DNA from: Chionis minor
Taxonomy: Eukaryota > Chordata > Aves > Charadriiformes > Chionididae
NCBI GenBank assembly: GCA_013398295.1
Contig: VZSF01007823.1
Location: forward strand, 1,457,092 to 1,521,091
Direction: 5' to 3'
Length of the DNA stretch: 64,000 nt
Within the stretch, counting starts at the first letter, position 1. Each line of letters opens with the position of its first letter. The position numbers and the translations under genes are program-made. The notes below the pieces were generated by a model that saw only the letters and a list, made by a program, of their open reading frames with translations, searched no databases and had not been told where the DNA came from. Shown piece by piece: positions 11,401-23,884 of the stretch.

Positions 11401-13150
11401 ACATTTTTGTGTCTAACAAAGGATTTTTTTAATAAACATTAAACAGCCCAAATTCTGCCCTCCAGCACTTCTCCCAGTCTAATGAATGTATAATGAAAGC
11501 AAATATTTAGTATAGAAAAAGAATCCCGTTTTTAAAATCTCATTCCTGTATGTTTTCAAGAGGTTAGGTTACTTGACATGTGAAACATCTATGAATTTTA
11601 AGTGAGGCCAGATTAGTAAAGCTCTATAGTTGGTCTTTCATCTTAATGTGACCAAGAATGTCCTCTAGCTCACTCTATTTACTAAGAAATTAAAAAATAG
11701 CAAATTGCACATCATCACATGCCATATGTCCATTCCTCTCCTGGGTTCTGCTCTACAGCAATGTTAATTGACTTGCTTAAACCCTCTTCTCCTGAGTTGT
11801 GACCACTCCGGATGAAACAATCAACAACGCTGCTGAGCAGTACAGGGAATGAAAAAACAAAGCATAACATTGAGCCACATTAAGAATAAATTCATTTCTG
11901 CAAAATGGAGATAAAAATGAGTTACTGACATATAACCTATGCTTTCAAAGGTAGAATCTTCAGTTTTCGGTGCTTACTTAAAAAGCTGGGTTTTCAGGCT
12001 CAGCATTGCCTGAGAATCAGAAACTTTTTAAAGGCACTTTGCATTGAGGAAACAAGATCACTAACGAGCAGAAAATGTAGACTGTTATACACATTTGTTT
12101 CTGTGTTAGTAGACTTTGAATAAGGCACACAAAATTTGAAAAAAACCTCAAGGACTGTTAAATAAAGACCATATAGTCTTCTACTGGGCAAAAGAGTTAT
12201 TTAATAAATCTGTATGTAATAGGTAAATTGGAATAGATTACATCTAACAAAAATAATACAGATCATAAGCTTACAGTACGTTAATGAACTTACTTTTTCA
12301 CCTTTTCACTCTGGTCTTTAGACAACCTACATTAAATCACAAGCTATGCTAATCCATAGTATTTAGATGAGGATGCATTACCCCAGCTTCACCTCCCATA
12401 GCACATCACTGTGAAATTCTAACAAAGGCACCTGCGTGCAGGAATCAGCTGAAGCCAGTTTTCACCACAGCCTGTTAGAGGTGGGGCTGCTGGGAGCTGC
12501 CCTGGTTGTCCGGGGCTCCTTGCCCAGCACATAAAGAGGTGTTAGTGGACTCTTACCCTCCTTGGGGGATCCAAGCCGTCATCTCCAGGCCTTCTCCTTG
12601 GTTGGGCTTGGCCAGTGTGGCTAAGCATGGCTGCTGGAAGGAGAGAGGAAGAGCCTAGAAGAGGGGCCCAAGTGTGGCAGGAGCCCAGGAGGTGCCTGCA
12701 CTCACCTGGGCAGCTTTAACTCTGCCCTGCCTGCCAGTGGTCCCCAGCATCTCCAGAGCGCTTGGTGCCTCGCCGGACAGGGGAGCTCACCCACAGGTAA
12801 TTACTGAATGGTCCTTCCAATCATCGCCTTTGAGGGTGTTGGCATCGCTGTTTCTTAGTGCTCTGTGTCCAAACCTGATGCTGACTGCGGGGTTTTCCAG
12901 CTTCTCTGCAGCTTTCCCGTGTTGCCACTGCTGTTAAGCTTTATGCAGGTTACTTGGTGTAGCAGCGTTAGCAGTCTGGCGTAGAGGTGTGCTGTTCCGT
13001 TTCAGTTTGGAAGGCTGCTGAGGCACACTAAAGAGGGAAAGAAAATCTTGCTTTGCACATTCGCTACTCTTTAGAAACTCCTGCTGCTGTAGCACCTGGG
13101 AGTACCCCCCATGCATGCTTGTAATGGCTGATGAACAAATGCTATCAGCT
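8497..13150. other. Unique non-genic sequence
   Basis: No repeat family or gene was recognised. The segment 12470-12800 is noticeably more GC-rich than its surroundings and carries an open frame at 12674-12937 with no recognisable domain. A T13C6 tract lies near 10491-10509. Confidence 0.6.
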
Positions 13151-13151
13151 T

Positions 13152-13168
13152 GGGGGGGGGGGGGGGGG
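13152..13168 (+). repeat. Homopolymer G tract (17 G)
   Basis: Seventeen uninterrupted G follow a T. Such runs can fold into G-quadruplexes and are prone to length variation and sequencing error, so the exact length is uncertain. Confidence 0.9.
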
Positions 13169-13169
13169 A

Positions 13170-16100
13170 AGAAGAAATGCAACCAGCTCTCACCTAACTT
13201 ATTTCTTCGGTATTACGATAAGGCTGGAATTGTCTACGTTTTCCTTTCACAGACTTTCTTTTAAAAAACCTCAAAATACTAGGTCTTGCCGATGCAGAGA
13301 AAATACTACAAATATGGAATCTGAAAAGACTCAGAAATGAAAAAAGTAAATATAATGAGTGTGATTTTTATAACCATTAATAGTCTGATCATTTTCTCTA
13401 GCAGTTTTGTAATTTTTGACCCCTCGAAGCTGGCAATGCACAAAAATGGAGCACGATTATGGCAGGCTTATTCCAGATTTCCTTCATAATGTTGTTTATT
13501 TGGTCATACTACAAAATAGCTACGAAGTTAGAATTTTAATTTCAATAACACTTTTTTCTAGGTATGGTCAATCTATCTTTTTATTATGACAAGTTATTTT
13601 AAACTACTTAGTATTCAGGATATTTGCAGTTGCAATGAACAAGTTCATTTAAACACCAAATCAATCAGTATTTTCACTAGAGAGAAATTTTTAAGTACCA
13701 ATTAAGAATGAAAAACTGATCTACATCCTCTAATACAATATTAATGTGCTGAGAGGGGTGATCCCAACTGCATGAGAAAAAAAATGCAGCTGTGCATATG
13801 CTTGTCTTAAGAAAGGATTTTTTTTTCTGTCACTTAGAATAATTTAATGAATAAAAAGTGGTTCTTTTATTACTACTAATGAATGGAAATCCCATCAAAT
13901 TGCAAGGCATCAACACATGACATTACTCTTAAACTAAAAGCGCAGTAGATTACCCCGGTGATAATGGAGGCTACGAGCACTTTGCACGATGAATGGACTG
14001 TACTTGTCTTGCTGTGGTATACTGTTCCCTTTCAGCAGTGCATAGATCACAGTTAAGAGTTACACGAGGTGCTTAATTCTGTTATTCTCCATTGAAATAT
14101 CAACCTATCTGCTCATAATGAGACAGTTTAAAAAAAATAAAACTGCAGAGGCACAGGGGAAATCATGGCCTCTAGGTTGATCAGAACGTGCGATGTTCTG
14201 CTGAGGGGAGTGGTGGCAGTCTTGCTGATGAAGTAACTTAAAACCAGCTGATGGAGCGCTCGGGTGCATGAATAGTGGGAAGGATCTTGCCCTGGTGCTG
14301 TGGTCTAGTGGCCATATTCTCCCCCGGTATCTCCAGTTTGGGTTTTGTTTGCTTTGAAGTAAAGGAAGCGGCACTTGAAATGGTCTTGTGGGGAGGGGAG
14401 ACAAGCTCTTTATGGGAATAAGCCTTGGATGAGGACACCCTGTCTAGGTGGGGATTAGGTTGCATGGAAAAAGGGTTTTACAAGCCTCCAGCAATTGCAG
14501 GGCCAGGTCAGGAGACATTTAGTGAAAAGGAACCAGTGCTTTAACCAGAAGAGGTTTTATCACCTTAACTTAGATAGCTTTGTTTCAGCTTAACACCTGC
14601 TTGGTTCTTTAACAGTTGATCTGCTGGGGATGTCACTGAACAATAAGGTGACAACCTCACCCTATCAAAATGACATGAAATACATTTTCTTTTAAGTTAC
14701 GTTTGAACTTGTCTTACCATAAAGGTATTTTCTGAGCACAGGCACCTTGGGGAACATCTGAAAATGCGAAAAGGGGAGAGAAAAAAAAAAAAGAACCTGA
14801 AATTGAATAGTTGAACTAAAGATTGCCTAGTGTCTCCAAGGATTTCATTAGTGACTTTCCTGTGAAACAGTTTCAGAAGCCTATATACAACAATTTTGGT
14901 TTTCTTATCCTAGTGACTTTCTTGCATTAATTTCTATAATTTTTTTCCTATGATATTTCTGTAAGTGTTATTTAAACATGCAATTTAAAGGAGTCTTGGT
15001 TTAACTACTCTAAGATGGCATCTTTATGAAATAGATTATTTATTTTTTAGAACAGCAAAAGATATGTAATCTTCTAATTATCTGGGGGGGAAAATATTTA
15101 TTATTCATAAACACAGAAGAATTTGTGCATACAAAACTAGAGGCAGTGAAGTTAGCTTGATTTATACAAGTTGGAAATCAATCCAGCTTGTTCTTAAAAT
15201 ACTTGTTTTCCAAGTTTTGCATGGAGATTCTGTAAAAAAAAAAAAAAGTACAGGTCCTGCTCCCTTGCTGGGTAATAAATAGTTTATAAATTTGGCATTT
15301 AGTATGCATTTTTTAATAAATCATCACTTGTCCTGATATTCAGGATGCTTTGATCTGTGCATGTTTTCACAAATGCACAGCACCTTTACGATGACCCCAC
15401 AGCTAATAGCAAACTGCATGGAGGGCTTTTTGTAAGAATATTCCAAGTTTTTGCTGTTTGGTCAGCAGTAGCCTTGGCTGTACACCACATCGCGCTCTCC
15501 CTGTGCACCACTGAGTGAGCATTGTTGGAGATACTGCAAAATCAGGTTCAAAGTTACCACACACAGGATAAAATTGCCTTTATGGGATATTGCCATGATC
15601 TTTCCAGCCTCACAAGGTAATGCTACATTTAAAAGATCCCTTCAAAAGAGAATAGGGAACGCGGTAATTGGGGAAGTGAGTGGAGTCATGTGGGAAAATA
15701 TTTGTACCAGATGATTCTTTTCCGGCACTGCAGATGTTACATTAAAGAGCTAATGTGTAAGTTAATGCTGCCTGAAGCAGGATTAAGTTCTAGTGTGTAG
15801 GGATTGAAGATCGCTAAAGGCCTAGGTAGTATCAAAACCAGCTTGTGTGGGAAGGTGACTTACTGTTCTTGCATGTGGTATTTGGCCATTGCTAGGTTTG
15901 TGATGCTGAGCACCTGCCACCAAATTCTTGCTGCCTGTCCAAATCCTGAGCAGGCGCGAGGTCTGTCACAGGATCAGCCAGATCCAAGCTAGGGCAGAGC
16001 TGTGCCATGGGTGATGCGATTTGTGTACGAGGCCAAATCGGTGTGTATGACTGCCTGCCTTCGTGGGCTCTCTCTCTTCTTGGGCTGCTCTTGCTGGCAC

Positions 16101-19100
16101 AAAGGGGCTTGTGCTACTCTCCTGGACCAGACCCGTAGCTGTTGTCAGTCAGTGAATCCCAATGAAAGTGGCAAAGATTGGCATGGACTGCGGGTGGAGT
16201 GCTGTAGGAGATCCACTTTGCTGTGCTGACTTTTCAGAATGAGAGGTGGGCTCCTGCATCGATAGAGGGCATCTGCCAGGGTGCTAAATATCAGGATGGA
16301 TGCTCCCAGCTCTGTTGTGGCAGGGTGGCTGGCATCTCTCTTGTGTACCACAGATATTGGGTGGAGGCAAATTCCCATGGAAGCCTGTTCCCCTCTACAG
16401 TCTGGGTGTGAGGAAATGGGCTTGCAGCGTTGCCTCACGTGAGCAGCAAGGTATATTCAATGCTGGTGGCAATTCCCGGGGAACACTTACCACGGTGTTT
16501 TGTATTCCTCTTTGGATGCTGTCTTTATAGGGATTTAAACTTGATTATATTTCTTCTCCCAGATGTGCTCCTGGGCTCTCAATCTCTTTCCCAGTTCCTT
16601 CTTTGGAAAACCACTCCAGTGTACTCAGCTGTGCATAGGGCACAACCTCTTCAGCTTCTGGCTGCTTTCTCACCTGAAGTGTTTTGCTTCTCCAGGTGTG
16701 GAGGCAGAGCACCTGTGCGTATCCCAGCTGCATGAATGAGAGCTTCCACCCTGCTTCCTAGCAGTAGTTTCTGTTGATTTTTGTCTCTGTGTTGGCAGTT
16801 GTGCAGTTAATCCACTTTCTCACTAAAGTGTATGCTGTTTTGATATTGGTACTTAACTACTGTCTTAGGATAAAATGGATTTTTTTTTTAAAAAAAGTAC
16901 TAAATGCAAGAGATGGGATAAAACAAATGTCTCTTTCTCATTTTTATAAAACATTTTTAATGTGGGTCAAGGAATGCAGTTGTTTGACTCCTGATGAAGT
17001 ACTTGTATAGACTCAGCAGCGTTGTGGGGCTTTTTTCCTCAAAAAGACTTTTTTTCCAAATAAGATCTCCAAATTTGTATCTAAAAATAGTATTTAAACT
17101 GTAATATTTTTTCTATATGCTTTCTTTATGTGAGTATATTGTTGCTCAGCTGTTGCAGAGGCAACAAGACCCATCAGTGTGTGTCTGTCTGTCGGTACCT
17201 TTTTGGTTGCCATATAGAAATTTCTGCTCATTGTGCAGCTTTCGGGCTGAGTGCAGAACATGGAACATTTCTCTAGTACATGTGTGCACATCGTCTGTGT
17301 GAGGAAGCAGAGGGGATAAGTGGTGGTGGTGAGAAACCAAGGAATTCCTTTAGCAGCACCAGGCCATGTTCTCTTCCCAGTGAACATGGATAACCCAAAT
17401 TAACGCTAATGGGTGTTATGCACGAGGGAGAGGATGATCTACCCCATTGCACGCACTGGGAAGTGCAATTTAAAGCTTTCCTGAGGCATCTTTAAATTAG
17501 ACTTCCCAGAGTGTCTGCCTTTGAGTCGTTTCACATGCAGAACTCACACTGACTCAACAGGGCTTGCTGCACGCAGATTGATGATAGGGCATGTCTCTTC
17601 TTCGTATCTTTTCAGGAGGTATAAAATAGATAGAGGTAAATTGTTCTTATTGGTATGGTCTACAGGTGCTTCCCTGTATATGTGGTGTGATTCACCTCAA
17701 GGCATGCGCTTCCAGGTTACGTGAATGCCAAAACACTGGAAAAATAAGTTCATTAAATTGGTGAGAAATTGCTTTTCCTTCAGTCCAGCAGAGCCTGCTC
17801 TGTGACCTCGATTGCTGATGGTTGAAGGAGGATAGATTGGTCAGATCGGCTGTAAAGACTGGATGTTTAGACGGCTAGCGAGGACATACAGATTTGCTGT
17901 GAGAATGATCCAAACCACAGTCCCCAAGGCCACAAGATGGGTTACAAAGGGATGTACCCATAAAAAGGTAGATTTTGCAATGGCTACACCAAGGCTTTTG
18001 GCATCTTCCTTGAAAGCACCTGGTACTAGCTGTGGTCAGTGGTTACAATGGGGGACTCAGCTGACCGGTTCCTATGTTCTGGTTTTATTCAATAGGAATT
18101 AGAGAGTTGGATGCTTTTAACTCTGTAGAAGATGGACTTGTGTTATCACAGCTACACAGTGTTTGGCCAAATCCCCTGCATTTTGCTTGTTAAATGAAGG
18201 AGGCAGGATGTGAATTGTTCTGCTGAAACCAGGTCCTAAACCAAGCGAAGGGGAGGAGGAATAATGTCAGAATAACATCTTCATATGATGCTGGTGTCTG
18301 CAATGCCAAACTGCCATTTTACGGTCTTACCTTATTTCTCTCTCCTTTTTTAAACACAAGGGAAATTTTGAAAGGATATCTTTTTCTTAAACAGCGTTTT
18401 GAAAACAGTGGGGGTTAATTAAAAACTAAATATGGAATCTACAAACACCCAGAAATTATTTACACTGTTGTTAATTTCTTCTTTAATATTCATAACTGTT
18501 TTCTCTTAATTAAGAGAGGGAGAACATGAAGAAAGGCTCAGAACAAAAGCACTCTGCATACAGATAAGGGTCTGAGTTCTCAAAGAACTGGACTAAATGC
18601 ATCCTGCTAGCACTGAGTGAAGAATTTATATGTGGTGATTGCGTATTGTAGCTGAAAAATTGGGTAGACTTATGTATGAATCCTACTACATCAGTATTCG
18701 GTGTGATCCTCTTACCACAGTCGCCGCTTCCCTGTTTTCTGGCATTAGATATTCTGCAGTCCTGGAGCAGTCTAATTAGCTCTTAAAAAGTAGGGCTTGT
18801 AGTTGGGAAATATTTCTAGCTTTTGAAGTAGTATTATATAAAGCATTTGTAGGAAATAAGGCTGCATAGTTTAGAACAGGATGCTGCATTTTCTTTATAC
18901 TGAAGAAATCGTGAGCCTGCTGTTAATCCTTTCGGAGGTATTAGCCGTTATCATTAACACCATCTAGAGGCTGTGGTCAAGATCAGGGTTTCACCAGGCA
19001 AGGCATTTGACCTAAACTCATAAACAGACAACTTATTGATGTTGGTGTTGGTCAGTAGACATAAGTGCTGTTACCTCTCTATGTGAATGGTAAGTCGCTT

Positions 19101-19885
19101 CCTTTTCTCACTTGCGGAGGTATTTGCAGACTCTTCCACATTCAGGACCTTCGTCAGCTTTGTTCTTAGTTTTCAGCAACACTTGTTTAGCTTCATCCCT
19201 ACAGTGTATTTACCTTCAGTCTTGAAATGACCCTTTAGTGCAAATCTCTTATTTGAGCTCTTTTGAATACTGGCCTCTTTATGAATTGAGTTGTTATCTC
19301 TAATCAATTTTACACCACCGCATGAAATTTGTCATTTCTGTAGGATCTGGGTGTTTTAAATGATGTATTTGAGAATATGCTCAGGAATAAAAGTACTGTA
19401 TTGCTATGTAAGATTTGGGAGCCCTGTGCTAGTTGTGAATAGTTGATCAAAGCTGCTCAATAAATGCTTGGAAGAAGAAGGGTTCCATGAATGTTAGTCC
19501 ATTGGCTTAGTGTATGGCCCAGCTTACTTTCTTCTTCAAAGGGACAAGAAAAATTATACTGTTCTTTGCTGGATGTCAGTTGACACCTGGCTCCTTGCTC
19601 CCTTCAAACCCATTTGAAAACCCAGTCTTAAATGATTTTTGTAATAGGCTGCTTAAAATGCTCAACTCGGTCAAAAAAGATGCAAGAGCAATTCTCTACA
19701 GCATAGGTGACCAAGTCCCATGCTTGGGAACAGCACATGACTGAGAAATGGTTCATTTTTCAAGGCTGGAAATTTAAATAATCACAAAGAATAAATTGCT
19801 TCAACAAAAGTAAGGATAAGCTAGTTTGAAGAGAAACCACTGCATTTTCCTCTTACTTTCTTTAGCTATGCTCCTAACCACTTGT
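13170..19885. other. Unique non-genic sequence with A tracts and a GC-richer part
   Basis: A12 lies at 14781-14792 and A14 at 15234-15247. About 15900-16740 is GC-richer and has few stops, giving overlapping open frames on both strands (for example 16430-16735 plus, 16145-16438 minus). None has a domain or splice context, and openness on both strands argues for composition rather than coding. Confidence 0.6.
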
Positions 19886-19889
19886 ATAC

Positions 19890-19951
19890 ATTTCATAACA
19901 CATTTAATGCATAATAATACATTTCATAACACATTTAATGCATAATAACAC
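19890..19951 (+). repeat. 31-bp tandem duplication (2 copies)
   Basis: Copy 1 is 19890-19920 and copy 2 is 19921-19951. They differ at a single base near the end (AATAATAC against AATAACAC). The unit is AT-rich and contains no recognisable motif. The high identity points to a recent duplication. Confidence 0.95.
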
Positions 19952-19954
19952 CTG

Positions 19955-22900
19955 TTGACCTAAATGCAAGGCTAATTGAGACTCTGCATTTCATGTCCAT
20001 CCGTAGAAGTAATGGTAAAATAAATGCTGCCTTTTGGCCAGTCAACAGGCTTCCTCCTGGATTATGCTTGGAGACACTCTGATGTATACATGTGTGTATA
20101 AAATGTACAGCATAATATGCTACAATACGCCTGTAATATGAAGGGATGACAAAGTGAGAGGAAGCACCTGGTGCAACATGCTTAGTGAAAGACAACCTTA
20201 TTTCATTCCCTTCCCCTTTTCTTCACCTCTGTACCTCAGCAGGCACAGTTTGAAAGACTGTTTGCAATTGTGAAAGTAGATGGCTAGTATCCAGATGAGG
20301 CATGTGAGAAGACTAGAGATAATTAGCACAAGCCAGGACCATTGAAGTTTATGCGCCAGGATAACCCAAAGAAAAATGATCTCTTGAAATAATAGCTTTG
20401 TTAATGATACGAACTTGCCTTTGTGCCAAGGGCCTGCATGCTACTGAATTTCATTCATGCAGAAGGTTTAAGTTGGATTAGATGCCTGTGTTGATTCTCG
20501 GTATAGAGATGAGGTTGCTTAAAGGCTGTTTGAGCTAAGCTAAGATTTCATTCAGGGTATTGAATATGCCTGTGTCTGATCTGTTCCACAAGTAGAAAAC
20601 AGAAAAAAACATTAATCCTGCTGAATCATGTAAAAGAGCCTGCATGATTGGCATGTCTACACTGATGCTTGCTGTCTTGCAGTGCTACCAAGACAGGCCC
20701 ATTTTCAGGTTTCAGACTTCACAATCCCTAGTGTTGTGGCAATCCTCTAAGAATGAGCTGTGGGGATAATAGAAAACTGGAAGTAAGGAAACAGCACTTT
20801 TAAATGAAAAAGTGGCTTGTATTTCTCACCTCAGATCAAAGGTAGCAAATGTTTGTGTTTTTTTTTCCAAGGGTGGAGAATCGGGAATGGAACTGAGGGA
20901 AGAAACAGAATTAAAAGAGATTTTGAGTTCCCCTGTGCTCCAGGGAAGGTGTTGCATGCTCTGAGCTCATAGCATTCAAGATTTTAAGCTGCAACAATAA
21001 GGTTAAAGTTGCAGAAAAATTATTTTAGCAAAGATTTATTGAAGAAATGCAGCATCAGAGAGGAGTCTGGATATCAGAAGCAGCCTTCAGACTCTGGCAG
21101 ACTTGAACACAAGTTGGAGACCTGGTTTAGAGATGAGTGAGCTCTATGTACAAATACATGTCTGTGATCTTTTTGATGTGAAAAAGATCACAAATTATAT
21201 CAGAAAATATAGGGTCAACAGTAGCAAGAATACCTTGAGGGAGACGGGCGTTACAGTAAGATCAGAAGACAGCTGTTAATGGGGCAACAGCAGATTTTTC
21301 CCCCCTCTTAGGGACAATGATGGAACAGTAATTACCAAGAAACTCAGCAACCTGCGGAGTGTAGGAGTGTCTTGTTAGATATGCTGAAGTCTGGCATATA
21401 TAGGAAACAAAATCTGATCTCTGAACAACTGCATCTGCAGATGGTGGACAGGTAGGAAGGCAGACAGGGTGGGGAAGGGGGCGATACAGTGCTTTTATTG
21501 AAGGTCTAATATGCACTAGTCATGTCCCTTCAAAACTTCATCTGTTAATGAAGCTGCGAGTCTCTAACCCAAATTTTGTCTAAAATTGAACCCATGAAAA
21601 GGAATAGTTCAGGTATAGATGGATGCAGTTGGATCAGTTCACTATGTCACCTAAATAAAGCGGTGTGGCTGTGCTCTTTGATCTCTCCTTCACCCAGCTC
21701 CTTTACAAAAATATTGTGCTGGTTTGATCAGTGATCTCTAACTCTTGATGCTGGAATTGCAGACAGCATTTGCGTGGATTGTTGCTCTGAAGATAAACTG
21801 GTTTAACTCTGCTATAAGTAATAAGCTGCAATGTAGAAGGAATAGACGTATATTGTTTGAAGTGACAGTGATTTAGGATGCTCGAAGCCCGGTGTGAGAA
21901 ACCTGAAAAGGGACTGAGAGCTGGGGACTGGTCAGACACCGGTAAAAATCAGCCCTTTCTACACTGTCCCAAGGAGGTCACTTAAACTAGATTAGGCATC
22001 AGTAATCTCATCGGCAAATGTGGGCTGGCTTGTGCTAAAAATGCTGTCTCTCGGCATGATAGTTAAAAGTGAATGCCTGGGAAATAAAGTTTTCCAGCAT
22101 GCTGTACATGTTTTCTTTCATACGGATTTCTGTGGCTGGAACTTACTGATGCTTATCTCTGTCCTTGCCAATATTTCTCTCTCCCTTGCAGAAGTAAATG
22201 TGGTTTCCTGGGGATCTTGTTTTGTTATTATCTGTGCCAATGAACTCCACAGCAGACTGCAGTGTCAGAGGAAAAGCAAACCCAAAGTCTGAGGTTTCAG
22301 TGGGAAATTGCCTGTTTCCTCTTGTCCTGCAGGTGCCCGTGGATTTGCTGTATTTCTCTTAAAAAGACCTTCAAATAGCTTCCTTTCCGCTTTATGCTAA
22401 TGGAGTCCTATGTGACTTTTGTAAGTTGTCATACTGTATTTATATGTAAGCATGAGGCATTCTTCTCTTTGAATAAGAAATGAAACAAGTGGTGATGAAA
22501 ATGCAATTGAAAAAATCCTACACAGCCGAATAAATACTGTCCTTTGCATATTAATGAAGATCTGATGGGATCAACAGAAGATACAGCAGTGGAAGAGAAG
22601 TGTTTGAGTGTGTCTAACCCCACTGTGAGAATCTCAAAGGAGACAGGAGTTAAATGCATTTACTGTAGAAGAGAGTATAAATGCCACAGATTTAAAAAAA
22701 AAAAAATAGCAATTGGTTTTGGGGGGTTTTTGTTTGTTTTTAAGACAAACAGAGCAATTGATACTGCTTTCAATTTTCTAGCTATGAACAGAAATAACTT
22801 AGCATCTACATCTGCCTGTCAAGAGACCACTGCCTGCTTGTGAATGTAGTTGAAGCCTACCAATATAATAAACCTTTTCTGTTTCTAAGTGTTAAAACAT

Positions 22901-23320
22901 TAAGTACTGAGTAGCTTTGAAATGCATGCTTTTTAACGGAAATCTTTCAAGACGTAAAATTAACTGCACATCAGCGTTTAATGCGTGAAACCATGATTTA
23001 CTGTCCTGAGAACTAATTTTGGCTTGCTGCAGATGTAAACTCGCCCTCCGTTAATGTGCAACTGGACCTGATTCAGAGATGGGTAAAGTCGGCAGGTCTT
23101 TCCAATTACTTTTATGGGTATCAGATGAAGTCTTTAATTAATGCACCACTGAGTGCTCAGACTCATTTAAAAAATTCTCATTTCTAGATATAATGCAGAT
23201 ATTTCAAAATGTCATTGTACTTTAAAGCTGTTCTGCTCTCTTGGATGAGAAGTTATTTACACTTGTGTGAATACATCTGATATATTCCTTCTTTCCTCAC
23301 ACCATAATATGCCTGCAGTA
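19955..23320. other. Unique non-genic sequence
   Basis: No repeat family or gene was recognised. A strong acceptor-like pyrimidine run ending in CAG lies at about 22168-22191. It is followed by an open frame to a TGA near 22290, but no donor or partner exon was found. The part at 22960-23180 is rich in AT homeodomain-like words and could be conserved, which was not testable. Confidence 0.55.
21164..21191. other. Perfect 11-bp inverted repeat
   Basis: GTGATCTTTTT (21164-21174) and AAAAAGATCAC (21181-21191) are exact reverse complements around the six-base loop GATGTG. A transcript would form a stable short hairpin. It is too short for a typical microRNA precursor and has no visible functional context. 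Confidence 0.85.
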
Positions 23321-23329
23321 TGTGTTTTG

Positions 23330-23363
23330 ATATATTATGTGTATCTTTGAATACATAATATAT
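23330..23363. other. AT-rich inverted repeat
   Basis: ATATATTATGTGTAT and ATACATAATATAT pair over 13 bases with one bulged G-T step, around a six-base loop (CTTTGA). This may simply reflect AT-rich sequence. Confidence 0.7.
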
Positions 23364-23836
23364 TACCAGATGGTATGTGATTAGCAGGGTACACTAAAGT
23401 GTAGAAGATGTCTTCTGCCCTGAGTACATGTACACAGTCTGGTAGTGTATGTATTTAAAGTAAGTATTACAGGATGTATTTTTAGGAGAGAAAATAATCT
23501 GATACATGCAAAAGTTCTGTGTATGCAGTAAATGAGCTACCCAGGAAAGTTTCATATCTAACATGCTACATGCTATTAGGAAACTACCTATGGTTCTTGA
23601 GCATAGCCTGGTGAAATTTTGACTGAGAAGAATCATTGTTCAGATCCCGTTGGCATGTTTTCAATTCCAGTAGCTTAGTAGTTCAGATTTGGAATATGCA
23701 ATACCCAATGGCTATATGACTTTTTTCAGGTCTCAGCTGCTCTTAATTTGTAGAGGAGCAAAAAAAAAAGTTTCTGATGGGTTACTGCCTGCCTGGTTGG
23801 GAGCAAGTGAAAGCCATTGTTTTCTCAAAAAGTGTA

Positions 23837-23882
23837 AATAAAATGCCAGCTTTGGGCTTGTAAAAAAAAAAAAAAAAAAAAA
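23837..23882 (+). other. Polyadenylation signal followed by 21 A: possible retrocopy 3' end
   Basis: AATAAA at 23837-23842 is followed 19 bases later by 21 uninterrupted A (23862-23882). This is the geometry of a reverse-transcribed polyadenylated RNA. The upstream sequence does not match a gene I recognise, no matching target-site duplication was seen in the flanks, and the source RNA is unknown. A chance A tract behind an AATAAA in AT-rich DNA is a real alternative. Birds have few processed pseudogenes because CR1 machinery retroposes mRNAs poorly. Confidence 0.35.
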
Positions 23883-23884
23883 GT

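Noticed and set aside
22165..22292. Splice acceptor and terminal exon ending in a TGA
   Set aside because: The acceptor is strong, but there is no partner donor or upstream exon, and the peptide is not recognised.
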